DNA from: Botryosphaeria dothidea
Lineage: Eukaryota; Ascomycota; Dothideomycetes; Botryosphaeriales; Botryosphaeriaceae
Direction: 5' to 3'
DNA: 64,000 nucleotides
Assembly: GCA_011503125.2 (NCBI GenBank)
Contig: WWBZ02000040.1
Location: forward strand, 2,790,001 to 2,854,000
Shown here: piece after piece, positions 13,399-24,367 of the stretch
Layout: the number at the start of each line of letters is the position of its first letter
How positions within the stretch are numbered: the stretch's first letter is position 1
Notes under the pieces: model-generated
What the model saw: the letters and a program-made list of their open reading frames with translations, nothing else
Told to the model about the DNA's origin: nothing
The model's database searches: none
Made by a program: the position numbers and the translations under genes

Positions 13399-15591
13399 CT
13401 AAGACCTTGACGTCAACTTCTTCTTCAACAAATCGTATCTCGTCAAATCTGACACGCTTGGCACAACTTTTTCCTTGGCTCTGAAGAAATCTTCCGCCTG
13501 GACCTCCCCGCTCTTCCTCCTCAGTGCATTCTGGCCAGCCTGTCGCAGCAGGCTGCTAAGGTCTGCACCGGAGTAGTTGTTGCAGTCGCGAGCTACCTCG
13601 GCATACCGTTCGTCGATGGGCGTGCGCTTGAGGAGAGCTCGCAAGATCTCGATACGCTCGTCCGCGCGGGGCAGTCCAACGAAGAGCATCGTCTCGAGAC
13701 GGCCCGGGCGGAGCATGGCGTCATCGATCATGTCCGGACGATTGGTGGCTGCGATGACATAGATGCCCTCACGAGCGCTGAGACCATCAAGCTCCGTGAG
13801 TAGCGTGTTGACGACACGTGTGGAAGCCTCCGACTGGGAGTCGTTTCTCTTCGGAACCAGCGCATCGAGCTCATCGAAGAAGATAACGCAAGGAACAGAA
13901 GAGCGGGCGCGGGTAAAGACCTGGCGGACAGCGCGTTCCGACTCGCCGACGTATTTGTTGAGAAGCTCCGGGCCTTTGACGCTGATGAAGTTCGCCTTGG
14001 ATTCGTTTGCCACCGCCTTCGCCAGAAGAGTCTTTCCGCATCCCGGTGGGCCCCATAACAGAACGCCAGTAGGAGCTGTGATACCGACCTGCTTGTACCT
14101 CTCTGGGTGCTGAATAGGCTCGACGATAGCCATTTCGAGCTCTTCACGGATGTCTTGCAAGGCACCGATATCCTCCCAAGTGGTATCGGGAACCGTAGCG
14201 AAACCCTCACGCTTGGACGATGGCTGAATGCCGGGGAGGACCGCCAGGAACGCCTCCATAGCGATCGTGACCGTCTCAAATCCTTCTGGTCGGGGAAGAT
14301 CCGTCCGCTTGATGCGCTGCACTAAACGGGTAATCTTGTTATCCACCACACTTGCCTCAGGTTTGTCTCCGTTGTCCACATCCATTTCCATATGCATTTC
14401 TTCGGCTTGCTTAAGCAATGCCTCTCTGTACCGGTCCATGGACCACGAACCGGCCTTGCCAACAAGATCGCGAAGATCCGCACCAACAAAACCGCCAGTG
14501 TTCTTTGCAAGGTAAGCAAAATCCACATCAGAACCCACATTAGTGTCGCGTGTCTGAGCACGAAGTATGAGTTCCCTCATCTTCTCGTTGGGAACACCCA
14601 TGTTAATCTCGGTATCGAAACGGCCACCTCGCCTTAGGGCAGGATCCAGACTGTCAGGACGGTTCGTAGCGGCGAGGACAATGACTGGTTTGCCATCGTT
14701 CGCCTCCATAGCCAAGCTATCCATTGAGATGAGTAGCTGCGCAACGATACGTTTTTCCATCTGGCTCTGGGATGTGTCACGCTTGGGCGCAATGACATCG
14801 ATCTCGTCGATGAACAGCAGGCACGGTGCATTCTTACGAGCCTCTTCAAAATGCTCTCGCACTTGCTTCTCGGACTCTCCGGACATTCCAGACACAATCG
14901 AGGGCCCTAGAATCTCGATGAATGGCACACCGAGCTTGTTGGCAAAGGCTTTAGAAATGACCGTCTTACCGCATCCAGGAGGGCCGTGGAGGAGGATACC
15001 GCGAGGAATGGTAATCCCGCGCCTGGTGTATTCGTCAGGACACAGCAGCGGCATAACGAGATGCTCCATGAGTTGTCCCTTGACGTTATCGACACCACCC
15101 AGTTGCTCCAGCGTAATATGAGTGGGAGGAGCCGTATTGATCTCCTCCTTGGCCTCTGCCTTCCTCTTCTTTTTCGCCGGCTGTCCATCCGGTCCCCGTT
15201 GACTTTCCCGCTTCTTCGCCGCCTCCGCAGTGGCAGTCTGCTTGGCCAAATTGCCACGCAACGCCATATTCATAGCATTTTCAGCAGATAGCTTCTGATC
15301 CCCCTCAGCATCTTTGTCGTCCAGATCAGCGTCGATCGGAGCCATCTCGTCGTCTCCACTGGCCTCGTCTTCCTTTATGACCTCGAGCACGCGTTCAATA
15401 CTATCCTCAAGTTGTTTCCGCGGCTTTCTAGCGAGCGATGAGTTCGAGCGCTTGATCCAGTCGGACACGGTGAAGATAGATAAGTTCGGGTTTTCGCCTG
15501 GTTGTTCGTCGATGAGCTTGCGGATGACTTGCAAGACCTCTTTGTCGAGACCCTGCCGCAGCGACGGTCGTCCTTTGCGGGCTGGTGGCAT
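13399..15591 (-). CDS. rix7: Ribosome biogenesis AAA ATPase Rix7/NVL
   Basis: Nuclear tandem AAA ATPase that extracts factors from pre-60S ribosomal particles. It is a single exon of 730 aa with the start in good context (ACCATGCC). The N-terminal domain (about residues 1-75) matches the Rix7/NVL nucleolar-targeting fold, followed by an acidic linker and a basic patch (KKKRK, about 140-145). The D1 domain has Walker A GPPGCGKT (about 203-210) and Walker B LLFIDEID. The D2 domain has a second GPPGCGKT (about 515) and Walker B VIFFDELD. Both domains carry the SRH-type AATNRPD signature, and D1 has the Rix7/NVL-typical QMEKRIVAQLL segment, which separates it from Cdc48. It is slightly shorter than the yeast protein, mainly in the linker. 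It is divergent from VPS20 with 292 bp between start codons. Confidence in the family is very high. Confidence 0.96.
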   Translation of the reverse strand: MPPARKGRPSLRQGLDKEVLQVIRKLIDEQPGENPNLSIFTVSDWIKRSNSSLARKPRKQLEDSIERVLEVIKEDEASGDDEMAPIDADLDDKDAEGDQKLSAENAMNMALRGNLAKQTATAEAAKKRESQRGPDGQPAKKKRKAEAKEEINTAPPTHITLEQLGGVDNVKGQLMEHLVMPLLCPDEYTRRGITIPRGILLHGPPGCGKTVISKAFANKLGVPFIEILGPSIVSGMSGESEKQVREHFEEARKNAPCLLFIDEIDVIAPKRDTSQSQMEKRIVAQLLISMDSLAMEANDGKPVIVLAATNRPDSLDPALRRGGRFDTEINMGVPNEKMRELILRAQTRDTNVGSDVDFAYLAKNTGGFVGADLRDLVGKAGSWSMDRYREALLKQAEEMHMEMDVDNGDKPEASVVDNKITRLVQRIKRTDLPRPEGFETVTIAMEAFLAVLPGIQPSSKREGFATVPDTTWEDIGALQDIREELEMAIVEPIQHPERYKQVGITAPTGVLLWGPPGCGKTLLAKAVANESKANFISVKGPELLNKYVGESERAVRQVFTRARSSVPCVIFFDELDALVPKRNDSQSEASTRVVNTLLTELDGLSAREGIYVIAATNRPDMIDDAMLRPGRLETMLFVGLPRADERIEILRALLKRTPIDERYAEVARDCNNYSGADLSSLLRQAGQNALRRKSGEVQAEDFFRAKEKVVPSVSDLTRYDLLKKKLTSRS

Positions 15592-15883
15592 GGTGATAGT
15601 GCCGCAGGGTTTTGAGAGATGGTCGACAGAGTGTGGAAGGGTCTGCGATATCGGTCGGATCAGATCGAAAACCGCGCCGTTGCCATGAGCGTGTGCCTAA
15701 GCTGCGGGCGCTCCGCGAAATTATTTCTCAGGGCACTGACGCATGTGCAGGGGTGTGCGATAAGATAAGGTGGCGTCTGCCCGGCGTTAAGCGCCTTGGC
15801 GACGCATCATATGCTGCCCGGACGGTCTCGCGCAACCGTGACAGAACAACAACTCGGGGTGCGCGCCTGTCTTCTCGTTAGCC

Positions 15884-16828
15884 ATGGGAAACTCGGGGAG
15901 TTCCCACAAGATATCCGCCCAGGATAAGTCAGTCACAACCCCTAGTCGCCTCATCTTCATCCTCTGTTGGCCCAGCTAACGCCCGCGCCCCCACTACCCA
16001 GAGCCATCCTGGACATGAAGAACCAGCGCGACAAGCTGCACCAGTACCAGAAGAAGATTATCGTCATCACTACCCGCGAGACCGAAGTAGCGAAGGAATG
16101 CCTGAAAAAGGGCGATAAACGGCGCGCCTTGCTCGCCCTGCGTCGGAAGAAGTATCAAGAGTCGCTGCTGCAGAAGACAGATGCGCAACTTGCCCAGCTG
16201 GAAATATTGACAAACGACGTCGAGTTTGCGCTGGTGCAGAAGGATGTCCTGTTTGGCCTGCAGCAAGGCACAAGTGTGCTGAAGGAGATCCATAAGGAAA
16301 TGGGTGGCTTGGAGAATGTCGAGAAGCTCATGGGCGAGACAGAAGAGGCGCAGGCATATCAAAGAGTCAGTCCGTGGCGCGTTATATGGGCGATTCGAGC
16401 CACAAGCTGCGCAAGGAATCTTGCGATCACGTCCGGACAGAAGCACACGTGCCCATGGGAATGCCCGTTCAGCCAGACTAACGCGTTTATCCGGGCGGTT
16501 ACTTCATGTCTGGTTGTGCTCGGGCCAGCTTGTGGCCGGACGCGGTAGTCTTTGGACGCTAACTGACCTTCAAAAATAGGAAATCAGCGAAATGCTCGCG
16601 GGCAGGATGTCAAATCAGGACGAGGACGAAGTCGAAGACGAACTAGAGGCATTGGAGAGGGAAATGAACGGCACCAAGCTTCCCGACAAACTACCGGATG
16701 CCCCAACGAAGATGCCCGAAGCCACCGAAGAAGAAACGGAGGCAGACGCGCGCGTGAGCGCAAGGGAAAGGGCGCAGCGAAGAGCTCGGGAACAGGCGGC
16801 AATGCAAGCGGAGCCGATGCTCGCATGA
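15884..16828 (+). CDS. vps20: ESCRT-III subunit Vps20/CHMP6
   Basis: Vps20 nucleates ESCRT-III filaments on endosomes by linking ESCRT-II to Snf7. Exons are 15884-15927, 16002-16365 and 16580-16828, giving 218 aa. Introns are 74 nt (GTCAGT...CCCAG) and 214 nt (GTCAGT...AATAG, branch CTAAC). The spliced N-terminus MGNSGSSHKISAQDKAILDM carries the Gly-2 myristoylation signal of this family, and almost the whole signal is on the 44-nt first exon, so the start is firm. The basic first helical hairpin (residues 15-90) is followed by the acidic helix DEDEVEDELEALEREM (about 147-162), which holds the expected ESCRT-III autoinhibitory/MIM region. The charged tail ends QAEPMLA. It shares a 292-bp divergent promoter with RIX7. 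Confidence 0.95.
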
Positions 16829-17605
16829 CATCTGGGTGTTGAGAGAATTTATTGGCGGTTTGCTGCATGCATTTCAGCAAGGCGTTGGAGGATCATTTCT
16901 GGCACACGGCTAGGTCCACGCATTTTCTGTTTCACATAGAGATATCCGTAGCATTTTTTACTCGCACCGGAAGGGCTGACTTCTACTTCAATCACGACTC
17001 TCATGTGCGAACGTAGGCGTTGCTAGGCAGTGCCGGTGACTATAGATGGACGTTCTCAAGAGAGTTGAGGCCTACCTCCGGACGTATATGTACTTCAAAG
17101 AGCATAGAGTAATTCGAATGCACGCCTCATTCCACCTAAAAACAATAACTTGACCTTCAATATTATTGATGAGAGCGCTGATTTCGGTGCTTAACTCGTG
17201 CTGCGATAGGAAACCCCTGTAGGCGATGACGATACAACCAGGAGCTTAGCTCCGCGAATGGCCGCTCTCCCACACAATACGTCGACCATTTCTGCTGGCT
17301 GCGTTTATATCGTAGGATCAGGCGATGAAGAGCGTGTCGATGGCTCTCCGTGTCTACCATGACGCCTAGAAGTTTCGAAGGGTGTCCTGGATAAGTCAAA
17401 AAGGCCGGTGCGGGGACAGACCAACGACGCGTCGTCGGAGCTCCGTGTGCCCCTCCCCCGCCATATTTCGACAGCACGCAGCACACTTGGGTCCCGCATC
17501 TTTCAAACCACGACCAGCACATAACTCCAATAACATACGCTCACCATACAAAACCTCCCGAGATACCCATAAACAAAGATTCGAACTTGACATAAAAGCA
17601 AAAAC
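16829..17605. other. Intergenic: VPS20 3' flank and PITH-gene promoter
   Basis: This 777-bp gap contains the 3' flank of VPS20 and the leader of the PITH-domain gene. A 119-codon minus-strand frame at 17163-17522 overlaps the likely promoter and shows no domain or convincing composition. No RNA gene is seen. Confidence 0.5.
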
Positions 17606-18370
17606 ATGTCGCACCACTGCCATGATGAGCACTCCGGGCACGGTGGCCACGACCATGGCGGCCACGACCACGTCCACGACCACAGCGACGACATCACGCC
17701 GGCACTGCAATCGCTACTCTACGATCAAGTAGACTTCTCCGCCGTGGAAACTCTCAATGAGGAAACCCCTCGTGCTGGCGCCGCCATCTTGCAAAAGACG
17801 TGGGCGCAGCGCCTAGATCCAGAGCCGGAGCTAGCCAGCGACGCTGACGAGCAGCTGCTCATGTTCGTTCCGTAAGGCCCCCTCCTATACACCAATGCTA
17901 GATCAAAAGGCTAGATTGCTGATTTCATTCCTGTTTGCAGTTTTGCCGGCCAAGTCCGTCTTCACGCCATCCTCCTCCGCACCAGCACAACAGACTCCGC
18001 ACCCAAAACCCTCAAAGTCTTCCTCAACCGCGATGACCTCGACTTCGGCACCGCATCGGACCTCCAGCCCACCCAGACCTTCGAGCTCTCGCAGACAAAC
18101 GACATCCAAGAGCTGCCCGTCAAACGGGCCCTGTTCAACACGACGCGCTCTCTGACACTATTCTTCGAGGACAACTTTGGCGACGGCGAGGAGGACGTGA
18201 CAAGAATCAGCTACTTAGCGTTCAAGGGCGAGTTCATGAAGCTGAGCAAGGAGCCGGTGAATTTCCTGTACGAGGCGGCCGCGAATCCGGCGGATCACAA
18301 GATCAAGGGAACGAGCGCACTTGGGATGGGGAGCGGAATAGGCGGGCCGGGCGGTGGTGATGGAATATGA
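17606..18370 (+). CDS. PITH domain protein (PITHD1-like)
   Basis: Exons 17606-17871 and 17941-18370 with a 69-nt intron (GTAAGG...TGCAG) give 231 aa. The N-terminus is His/Gly/Asp-rich (MSHHCHDEHSGHGGHDHGGH), a recurrent feature of this family that could bind metal. The PITH domain (DUF1000) follows, with the recognisable FFEDNFGDGEEDVTRISYLA segment near the C-terminus and the fold's beta-rich core. PITH domains are otherwise fused to thioredoxin-like proteins (TXNL1) that bind the 26S proteasome; stand-alone PITHD1 proteins are proteasome-associated in animals. The fungal role is not known to me. The tail ends in a Gly-rich stretch. Length is close to the human 211-aa protein. Family confidence is high, function low. 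Confidence 0.93.
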
Positions 18371-19019
18371 GGGGCAGGACCGTGAACGGGTATTAAAGAT
18401 CACTGCGACTGGAGCAACTCTCCAGAACGACATGTAAGGCCGAGAAAAAAAAAATAAAGATGAGTGATATCAGCCATTAGGCAATCTGTATATTTAGCAA
18501 GCTATACGATTTGGAGTTCGAAGGAAAACATATTATGATGATTCTCGCGAATTATCCAAATGAAGCAACTCATCTACAAGAAGATCCGTCAGGAGCTAGA
18601 TTCTGATGGTCTCGGTCCGTTTGAGGCTGGGATCCGTCTCTTCTGCGCAAATGTTCGCTAAACAAAGCATCGAACGCCTTCGAATTTCTGCAGCAAGCAA
18701 GAGAGTCCGTTAACCCAGCAAAGGAAGGGTATCGATTGTGAAGACCTACTTCATATAATATTTGCGACTCCAAGCTCTCCCAATTGGCGCCGTGACTGAT
18801 GCTCCCCAAAATTGCCTGACTCAGATTTGAAGGGCGCGAAGCTCCTGCTCATTATGTCCAAAAGGTGGCCAAACCCATCATGCTTGAGGAGCCCAAGGAC
18901 ATCTGCCCCAGATGCATGGTAATGCTCGACATGCTTTCCCCGCCACCATCCTCCCCAGTGGCCGGCATTCTCTCCTCAGTATTTTCCTGCGATGTTCTGA
19001 TCCGCTCCTTGTGGGCCCC
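18371..19019. other. Intergenic between convergent PITH gene and LSM8
   Basis: These 649 bp hold the 3' flanks of two convergent genes. A 79-codon minus-strand frame at 18570-18809 is not recognisable and has no supporting context. A poly-A run follows the PITH gene stop at about 18447-18455. Nothing else is seen. Confidence 0.5.
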
Positions 19020-19453
19020 TCATACATGCTTCGTTGTGCCAATGACCTCTCCCCGCACCTTACTCCAATCGATGCTCGCGTCCAGCTCCTCGTCCACGAG
19101 TCCGCACACCGCGACATTGTCACCGCGGATGAGGTAGAGGCCGTGCTCCACCTGGCTCGAAGGCTCCGGATCGTCGGCCGGTCGGATGATGCGCTCCCAG
19201 GTCTCAGAGAGGACGAGGTTGGTCATTTGGTCGCATGACAACAAGGTCCCGACCAGCGTCCGGCTGTCGACGGTGATGATGCAGATTTTCTCTTCACGCG
19301 AGGATCTTAGCTACTATGCATGCTTGGGATCAAGGCGCGCGTATAGAACGTGACAGAATGGAATGAGAAGAACAGTGGCGGGGGATAGCGTCCGCACGGC
19401 GTTCGGCGCGTGGAGGTTGGGAACGTACTGTTGATGTAAGATTGGAGCGACAT
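19020..19453 (-). CDS. lsm8: U6 snRNA-associated Sm-like protein LSm8
   Basis: Component of the nuclear Lsm2-8 ring that binds the U6 snRNA 3' end. Exon 1 is only 25 nt (19453-19429), then a 137-nt intron (GTACGT...GTGAAG), then exon 2 at 19291-19020, giving 98 aa. The spliced N-terminus MSLQSYINKKICIITVDSRT leads into the Sm1 motif, with LLSCDQMTNLVLSE containing the D-x-x-x-N Sm signature. The Sm2 motif GLYLIRGDNVAVCGLVDE follows. The C-terminal WSKVRGEVIGTTKHV is typical of LSm8 rather than other LSm proteins. The Met is only found when the tiny first exon is included, so an unspliced reading would miss the N-terminal strand. Confidence 0.95.
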
Positions 19454-20094
19454 CTTGTCGGAGCTCTCTCAGCCGTACGCGGGTGCGCAGTATCGCGAGT
19501 TGGAAATTGGTGGGCGTTTCGGAGGATGCTGGAATTGGTGCGACCGAGCTCGGCGCGTCTTAGGGGAGTGGGAAGCTTTGCGGAATGATGGAGCAAGGAG
19601 TGAGGGGAAATCCTGCGCGAGGCTGCTGCGATGAAGCTGCTGTCGGTGTCCCGCGCGTTGGCTGCCGTGACGCGCGCGGGCGAGCTCGGGCCGAGCGAAA
19701 CGGCCATGGATGCTCCCGATCGGGCAGATCAACAATCCATGCTGCATCCCATTTGCGTGAAACTGACGGTCAGGAGCGCATGAGGTATATAGAGACCATC
19801 GCCGCTAATCTTCGGCTGCAATACCCCTTGTAGAACGTGCTTGAATTTACACTCGTTCGTCTTGATATAGAAACACCAGGGTATTTAGATAAGAACAATA
19901 CTTTCCCGTACCCATTCCGCTGCATCTGCGAGATAAGAATGCAGGAAGAAACAATCTGTCCTTGTTGCATGGCACTTTGCACAGCTGGTGCCGGACCACG
20001 AATTATCGCAGTGATCAACTTGAAGTGAATACATGTCTTCGTCATTCAGGACTTTTTTCTAACAACTTTCGCCAAAGACCCAACCCGTACAAAT
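19454..20094. other. Intergenic: LSM8 promoter and EMP24 3' flank
   Basis: A 641-bp gap with the upstream region of LSM8 and the 3' flank of EMP24. Frames here are short and lack protein character. No repeat or RNA gene was seen. Confidence 0.5.
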
Positions 20095-20890
20095 CTATAC
20101 AACACGCTTAACCTGTTCGCTTTCAGTATTTGTTCAGGCCAATATCGCCAGCAGCACTTACCTCGAAGAACCTCTTCAGCCACCAAACCTGGAAGATACC
20201 CTCTCCAATCAGCACGAGCAGCTGGAAGATGCTCCACCACTTGACCCTGGCATTGGTGCTCTCAGCAGTGTTCCTGTGCGTCCTCTCCCTAACCACAATG
20301 TACGACTGCTCGTCCTTGACCTGTGCGATGAGCTCCGACAGTTGGCGGACTGGGGAATGTCAGCAGTTTATCATGAGAAGAATGCACCGTTCTAGACTAT
20401 GCAGAGACTGGGTTATACATACCCTCCTTCTCCAATGGGTCTTGTGGCGCCTCGGACTCGGGAACATAGACGATACCGTGGACATTGAAGGAGACCTCCT
20501 TCGTGTTCGCAGCCCAGTGTTCGTTGCTGAAGCAGTAGGTATACCTGCCGTCAGAAGCGGCAGTGAAGGAGTGATCACCGGAGGACGCGCCGCGCTCGTG
20601 GACCTGCATGCCGTTGGACGGGTTTTGAATCTACGAGCGCAGCATCAGCTTTCTATTCCTCCGCAAAGTGGCCAATTGAAGTCTGAACAAACCCAAAAGT
20701 CGATCTCAAGGTTGCCGCTGCCTCCGAATTCACGATCGCCGACCTGGAAGGTCACGGTCATCTTGTCGTCGGCATGGAGCTGCTCGTGGAAGCACTCGCG
20801 CGAGTGTGCCTTGAGCTGGATGTTGTGGGCGGAGGCGAGGCTGACGAGGTAGCCGAAGGCGGCAACAACAGCGGCGGACGGGAACAGCAT
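20095..20890 (-). CDS. emp24: p24 cargo receptor Emp24 (TMED2-like)
   Basis: Type I membrane protein of COPII/COPI vesicles, acting in ER-Golgi cargo sorting with Erv25. Exons are 20890-20693, 20630-20423, 20349-20162 and 20112-20095, giving 203 aa; introns are 62, 73 and 49 nt. A signal peptide ends near SLASA, followed by a GOLD domain with the conserved Cys pair (ECFHEQL; YTYCFSNE). Next come the coiled-coil segment with RTHRNTAEST and a membrane segment (FQLLVLIGEGIFQVWWL). The cytosolic tail is KRFFEVKRVV. The last exon is just 18 nt and encodes VKRVV plus stop. Without splicing the tail would continue with unrelated residues, whereas the spliced tail matches fungal p24-beta proteins and keeps the FF motif for COPII and the nearby basic residues. 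Assignment to Emp24 over Erv25 rests on the sequence around GIVYV and the tail. Confidence 0.94.
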
Positions 20891-22379
20891 TGTGGTGAGT
20901 CGGCTGGCGTGCGGTCGAGAAAAAAGCGGTGTTCTGGGCTGCTGTTGGAGCTCCGGAGCGGCTGCTTAGGGAGTGTTGATCGCGAGCTGCCAGGTTGCCT
21001 CGGAGTGAATGTCGGCCCGTCCCCCGACCCTGGCCGCAGATCCCACGCTTCAGGAGAACATAACTCCATCCATCTCCATTGGCACGTTGTCACAACATAT
21101 CAACTACGGGCATGTTCCTTTCGTGCACAGGATTGCTCATATTTCCTAACATTACACTGGTCCGGATCACCTACCACCTGATGTCAATCGAATATGCGCC
21201 GAGGACAATCCGCCCTTTTTTCCATTCTCCTTAGATCGTGATGCTCAAGTTTTCGTCGTGGCTTTTTTTTTCTCATATCTGTTTGACGCATGCTCTTCTA
21301 TCTGCGTCATTTTGCTAACTCACCGAGATTTCATAAGTTGATATAATATTCAAGACTGTTCCGAGTCTTCTCGGCCTCCTGAGCCACGTAGTATTCGCAT
21401 TTTCGTCTCGTCAATGATATTCCGCTCTATCAAACATTTTCAGTAATATTATACTTCCGAGTCTCATTTCAAACCGCCGGATAAGTTTAGGAGACCCTAT
21501 TTCTTCAAATCTATCTACTTCAAGCAAGAGCCTGAGGACACAGCGAGCAGAAGACTCTGCTGTTCGGTAGCTTGTGTCCTATTCCCTGCAGCAGTCAGTA
21601 CTGAAAGTGTACATCATCCCGGCCCTGCCATCCTTCATGGATTATCCTGATGTTCCTACAATTACCATGCCCTCGCTCCGATCCCGCAGGGCTCCTTCGG
21701 GACAGTGCTACAGTCAGCAATGAGCAGACCAGACCACGTCCTAGTACGAAGCGATGCACCCTGTCCGGTTCTATCGATATGGGACGGCACATCAGAGCAG
21801 TCTTGAAAGTGGGTTACTCTTCGCTGCGTCGTTGTTATTGCATGGAAATTTCAGTGTAGCGAGCGGGAGGATCTTGCGCAGTGCCACGCCCCCACTTGCG
21901 CAACTGCACTTTGCCAATGTAAGAACTGCCACATGACACTGTTTTCAGAGCTTTATAAATTTGCTACTCGTGCTGTAATTTGCGCTAGATCCGACCTGGG
22001 CGTTCGCATGGAGAATGGATTCAGTCCGGCGGACCCGCTCCGCTGCGGCGGCGGCGGACAGCTGGCATTGCCAGAGCGCTCTTCGTGACAGCGTGCCTTC
22101 CCTTTGAGCGCAGAATCTACGGAGTAGTGCAATCATGCTGTCCTAAATTGGTTAGCGTCGCAGGTGTGTGTTTATGGGCTTCCTCGACCTTCCACACCAG
22201 ACTTTCCTCTCCTCTTCACAACATAACCTTGAGCTCGCGACACCACCGCGCTTCGCCTGAAGTGCCTCAAGGTCTTGTCGTCGCGCACCTCAACGTTTGT
22301 TGTCAACACCTCTCCATCCCCCTATCGACGTCCCGTCCTCAACTCTCTGAACTCCACACTTCTCAACCGCTCCGTCACG
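20891..22379. other. Intergenic 1.5 kb, promoter region, no gene
   Basis: Between divergent EMP24 and the SANT-like gene. Short frames only. The last 200 bp before 22380 are pyrimidine-rich (for example 22177-22215), as in many fungal leaders. I see no RNA gene or repeat in the middle part. Confidence 0.5.
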
Positions 22380-23852
22380 ATGCCGTTCTTCCTTCCGAGT
22401 ACCGACATCCGGAAGGTCGATCCCGATTGGGCTCGCAGCCACCAGATGACCATGTGGGCTGCTGGATACTCTCGTGTAAGTACTCACCCATCACTGGTCT
22501 CGCAAGATCTTCCACGTCCGTCGCGCCTGGCGGCCAGTTCTCGTTCTGGACCCTCTAGATTTTTTCCAGATCGCAACAAGTACAATGTCTGCTGCTTGCT
22601 CTTCTCCTTCATCTCAAAACTTCTTAATAAACTCACTTTCATTATCGATGCCCGGCTCTCTTCTGTCAGATTGTCCACTAACTAAGAGACACAGCGCCAG
22701 GTCCGTAAGCACATCGCCCAGCCTGGCTTTGCCGCCCAGCGCGCTGCTAAGAAGGCTAAGGATGAGGCCGAGGCTGCTGCTAAGAAGGCTGAGGCCCACG
22801 CTGCTAAGAATACTAAGGCCTCCGACAAGAAGGACAACTCCAAGCCTGCTTCCGACAGCAAGGACAACTCCAAGGCCGCTGTCAACGATAAGAAGACGGA
22901 TTCTAAGCCTTTGGCTGACAAGAAGAAGGCCGACGTCAAGTTCGCCTCCGATGACAAGAAGGACAGCTCCGGCAAGCCCGATTTCACTTTTGCTGAGGAT
23001 GAGGACAAGAAGCTTCTGGAGCTGAAGGAGAACGGCCAGTCCTGGAAGGCCATTGCTCAGGAGATGAAGAAGCCTCAGTCCGAGATCAAGAAGCGCTACT
23101 ACGAAATTGCCAAGGAAGAGCTGAAGGGTGCCGACAAGAAGGGTGCCGACAAGAAGGGTGCCGACAAGAAGGGTGCCGACAAGAAGGGTGCCGACAAGAA
23201 GGGTGCCGACAAGAAGGGTGCCGACAAGAAGGGTGCCGACAAGGGTGCCGACAAGGGTGCCGACAAGAAGAAGGATAATGGTGGTCACCAGTGCAAGGAC
23301 TGCGGCTGCCATGCTGCCAAGGACAACAAGGCCAAGGACAGCAAGGCTGACAAGAGTAATTCCAAGCTGGATGTTGGCCCTGACGTCGAGGCTGATATCC
23401 GCACCGTCTCCGACGTTGACAACGACAAGGTTGACTACGTCATCCTCTACCCGAACGAGGAGTGCGATGAGGAGGATGTGAGTTTCATCGCTTGACATCT
23501 TGATTCGCCCAGACAAGCCACTGACTCCATTCAAAGTGCAAGATCATTGCCCGTGCCATCTACGCGGACATCGACAACTTCTACCTTCGTATCGCCAGCC
23601 GCGTTTACGACCACAGTGGCATGCGCATTAGCCCGGGTTCTATCCAGCGCTTGACCCAAGATGGCAAGAAGAAGGGTAAGTCCGTCCTGTTTTCGTCCCT
23701 CTTCAAGTCACGCCTAACGCATCTTCAAGCGGTCGTTCGCACCTCGAGGTCCAACGTAGATTCCTCCGTCTGATTTACTTGATTGGAACTCCCTGATTGC
23801 TACTCTGCTTACAGTCGCTATCTCCTACGCCCACCTGAACTCCACCTCTTGA
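22380..23852 (+). CDS. Lysine-rich SANT/Myb-like protein with GADKK repeats
   Basis: Proposed exons are 22380-22475, 22695-23477, 23537-23675 and 23815-23852 (351 aa), with introns of 219, 59 and 139 nt. The start in MPFFLPSTDIRKVDPDWA has good context; an in-frame upstream Met exists at 22275. Residues 35-110 are Ala/Lys/Asp-rich. A SANT/Myb-like helix block follows (FTFAEDEDKKLLELKENGQS then WKAIAQEM), so DNA, histone or protein binding is possible. Next is the GADKK repeat tract (23127-23273), a small Cys/His cluster (GGHQCKDCGCHAA), an acidic stretch, and a C-terminal conserved-looking block CKIIARAIYADIDNFYLRIA. The 3' splice of the last intron is the weakest part: a possible extra exon near 23731-23756 would change the final residues. 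I do not recognise an orthologue with a known function. Confidence 0.75.
23127..23273 (+). repeat. In-frame coding minisatellite (GADKK)n
   Basis: Seven perfect tandem copies of a 15-nt unit (GGTGCCGACAAGAAG) at 23127-23231, then two 12-nt copies (GGTGCCGACAAG) at 23232-23255, then one unit with an extra AAG at 23256-23273. All lie in frame and encode ten GADK-type units. The copies are identical at third codon positions, which points to recent expansion by slippage or unequal exchange rather than protein-level selection alone. Confidence 0.95.
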
Positions 23853-24367
23853 ACGGGCTGGCAACTTCCTTCTTCTTGAGATACCCCAACTTTTCACCTG
23901 CGTTGGGAAAAACTGCTTGATTGGCATATCGGACCTGCTTTGTGCGGGATCAATGGCTGCTTCCAGTGCTTTTCCTCATTTTCTCCTTTGATAACGGGTT
24001 ACAACCAACACCACCTCGAGTCTTGCTTTTCTATTGGCAATTGGTAGGCCGTAGACCGACCATCTGGACGTGCAGAGGCACACAGGCTGGATTGTGCAGA
24101 TCTTGATACGGCTTTCGGAGGAGGGTGGGTGAGCACCGCTCCTCGACGTAGATAGAGACTATTTCCTTTCACGATCAATTTGAAAACAGCCATTACAAGT
24201 CCACACTCATAGTTGATCACCAAACACTGCAGAGTGAGCTTCGTGGTACCTTTGTGACTAATCAAGTAGCCAGTACGGCGAGTATGGTATTAAATTCCCG
24301 CCGGGTCTTCTTATCTACTTGCAAGGAGCCTTCCGATCACACGCGACAGTCATTCCACGCCTTGCTC
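23853..24367. other. Intergenic between convergent genes
   Basis: A 515-bp region holding the 3' flanks of the SANT-like gene and the minus-strand aminotransferase. No convincing frame, RNA gene or repeat. Confidence 0.5.

Noticed and set aside
22614..23534. 306-codon minus-strand frame with (LLVGT)n hydrophobic repeats
   Set aside because: It is the reverse complement of the GADKK coding repeat and its surroundings; the plus-strand gene has proper splice sites and conserved blocks.
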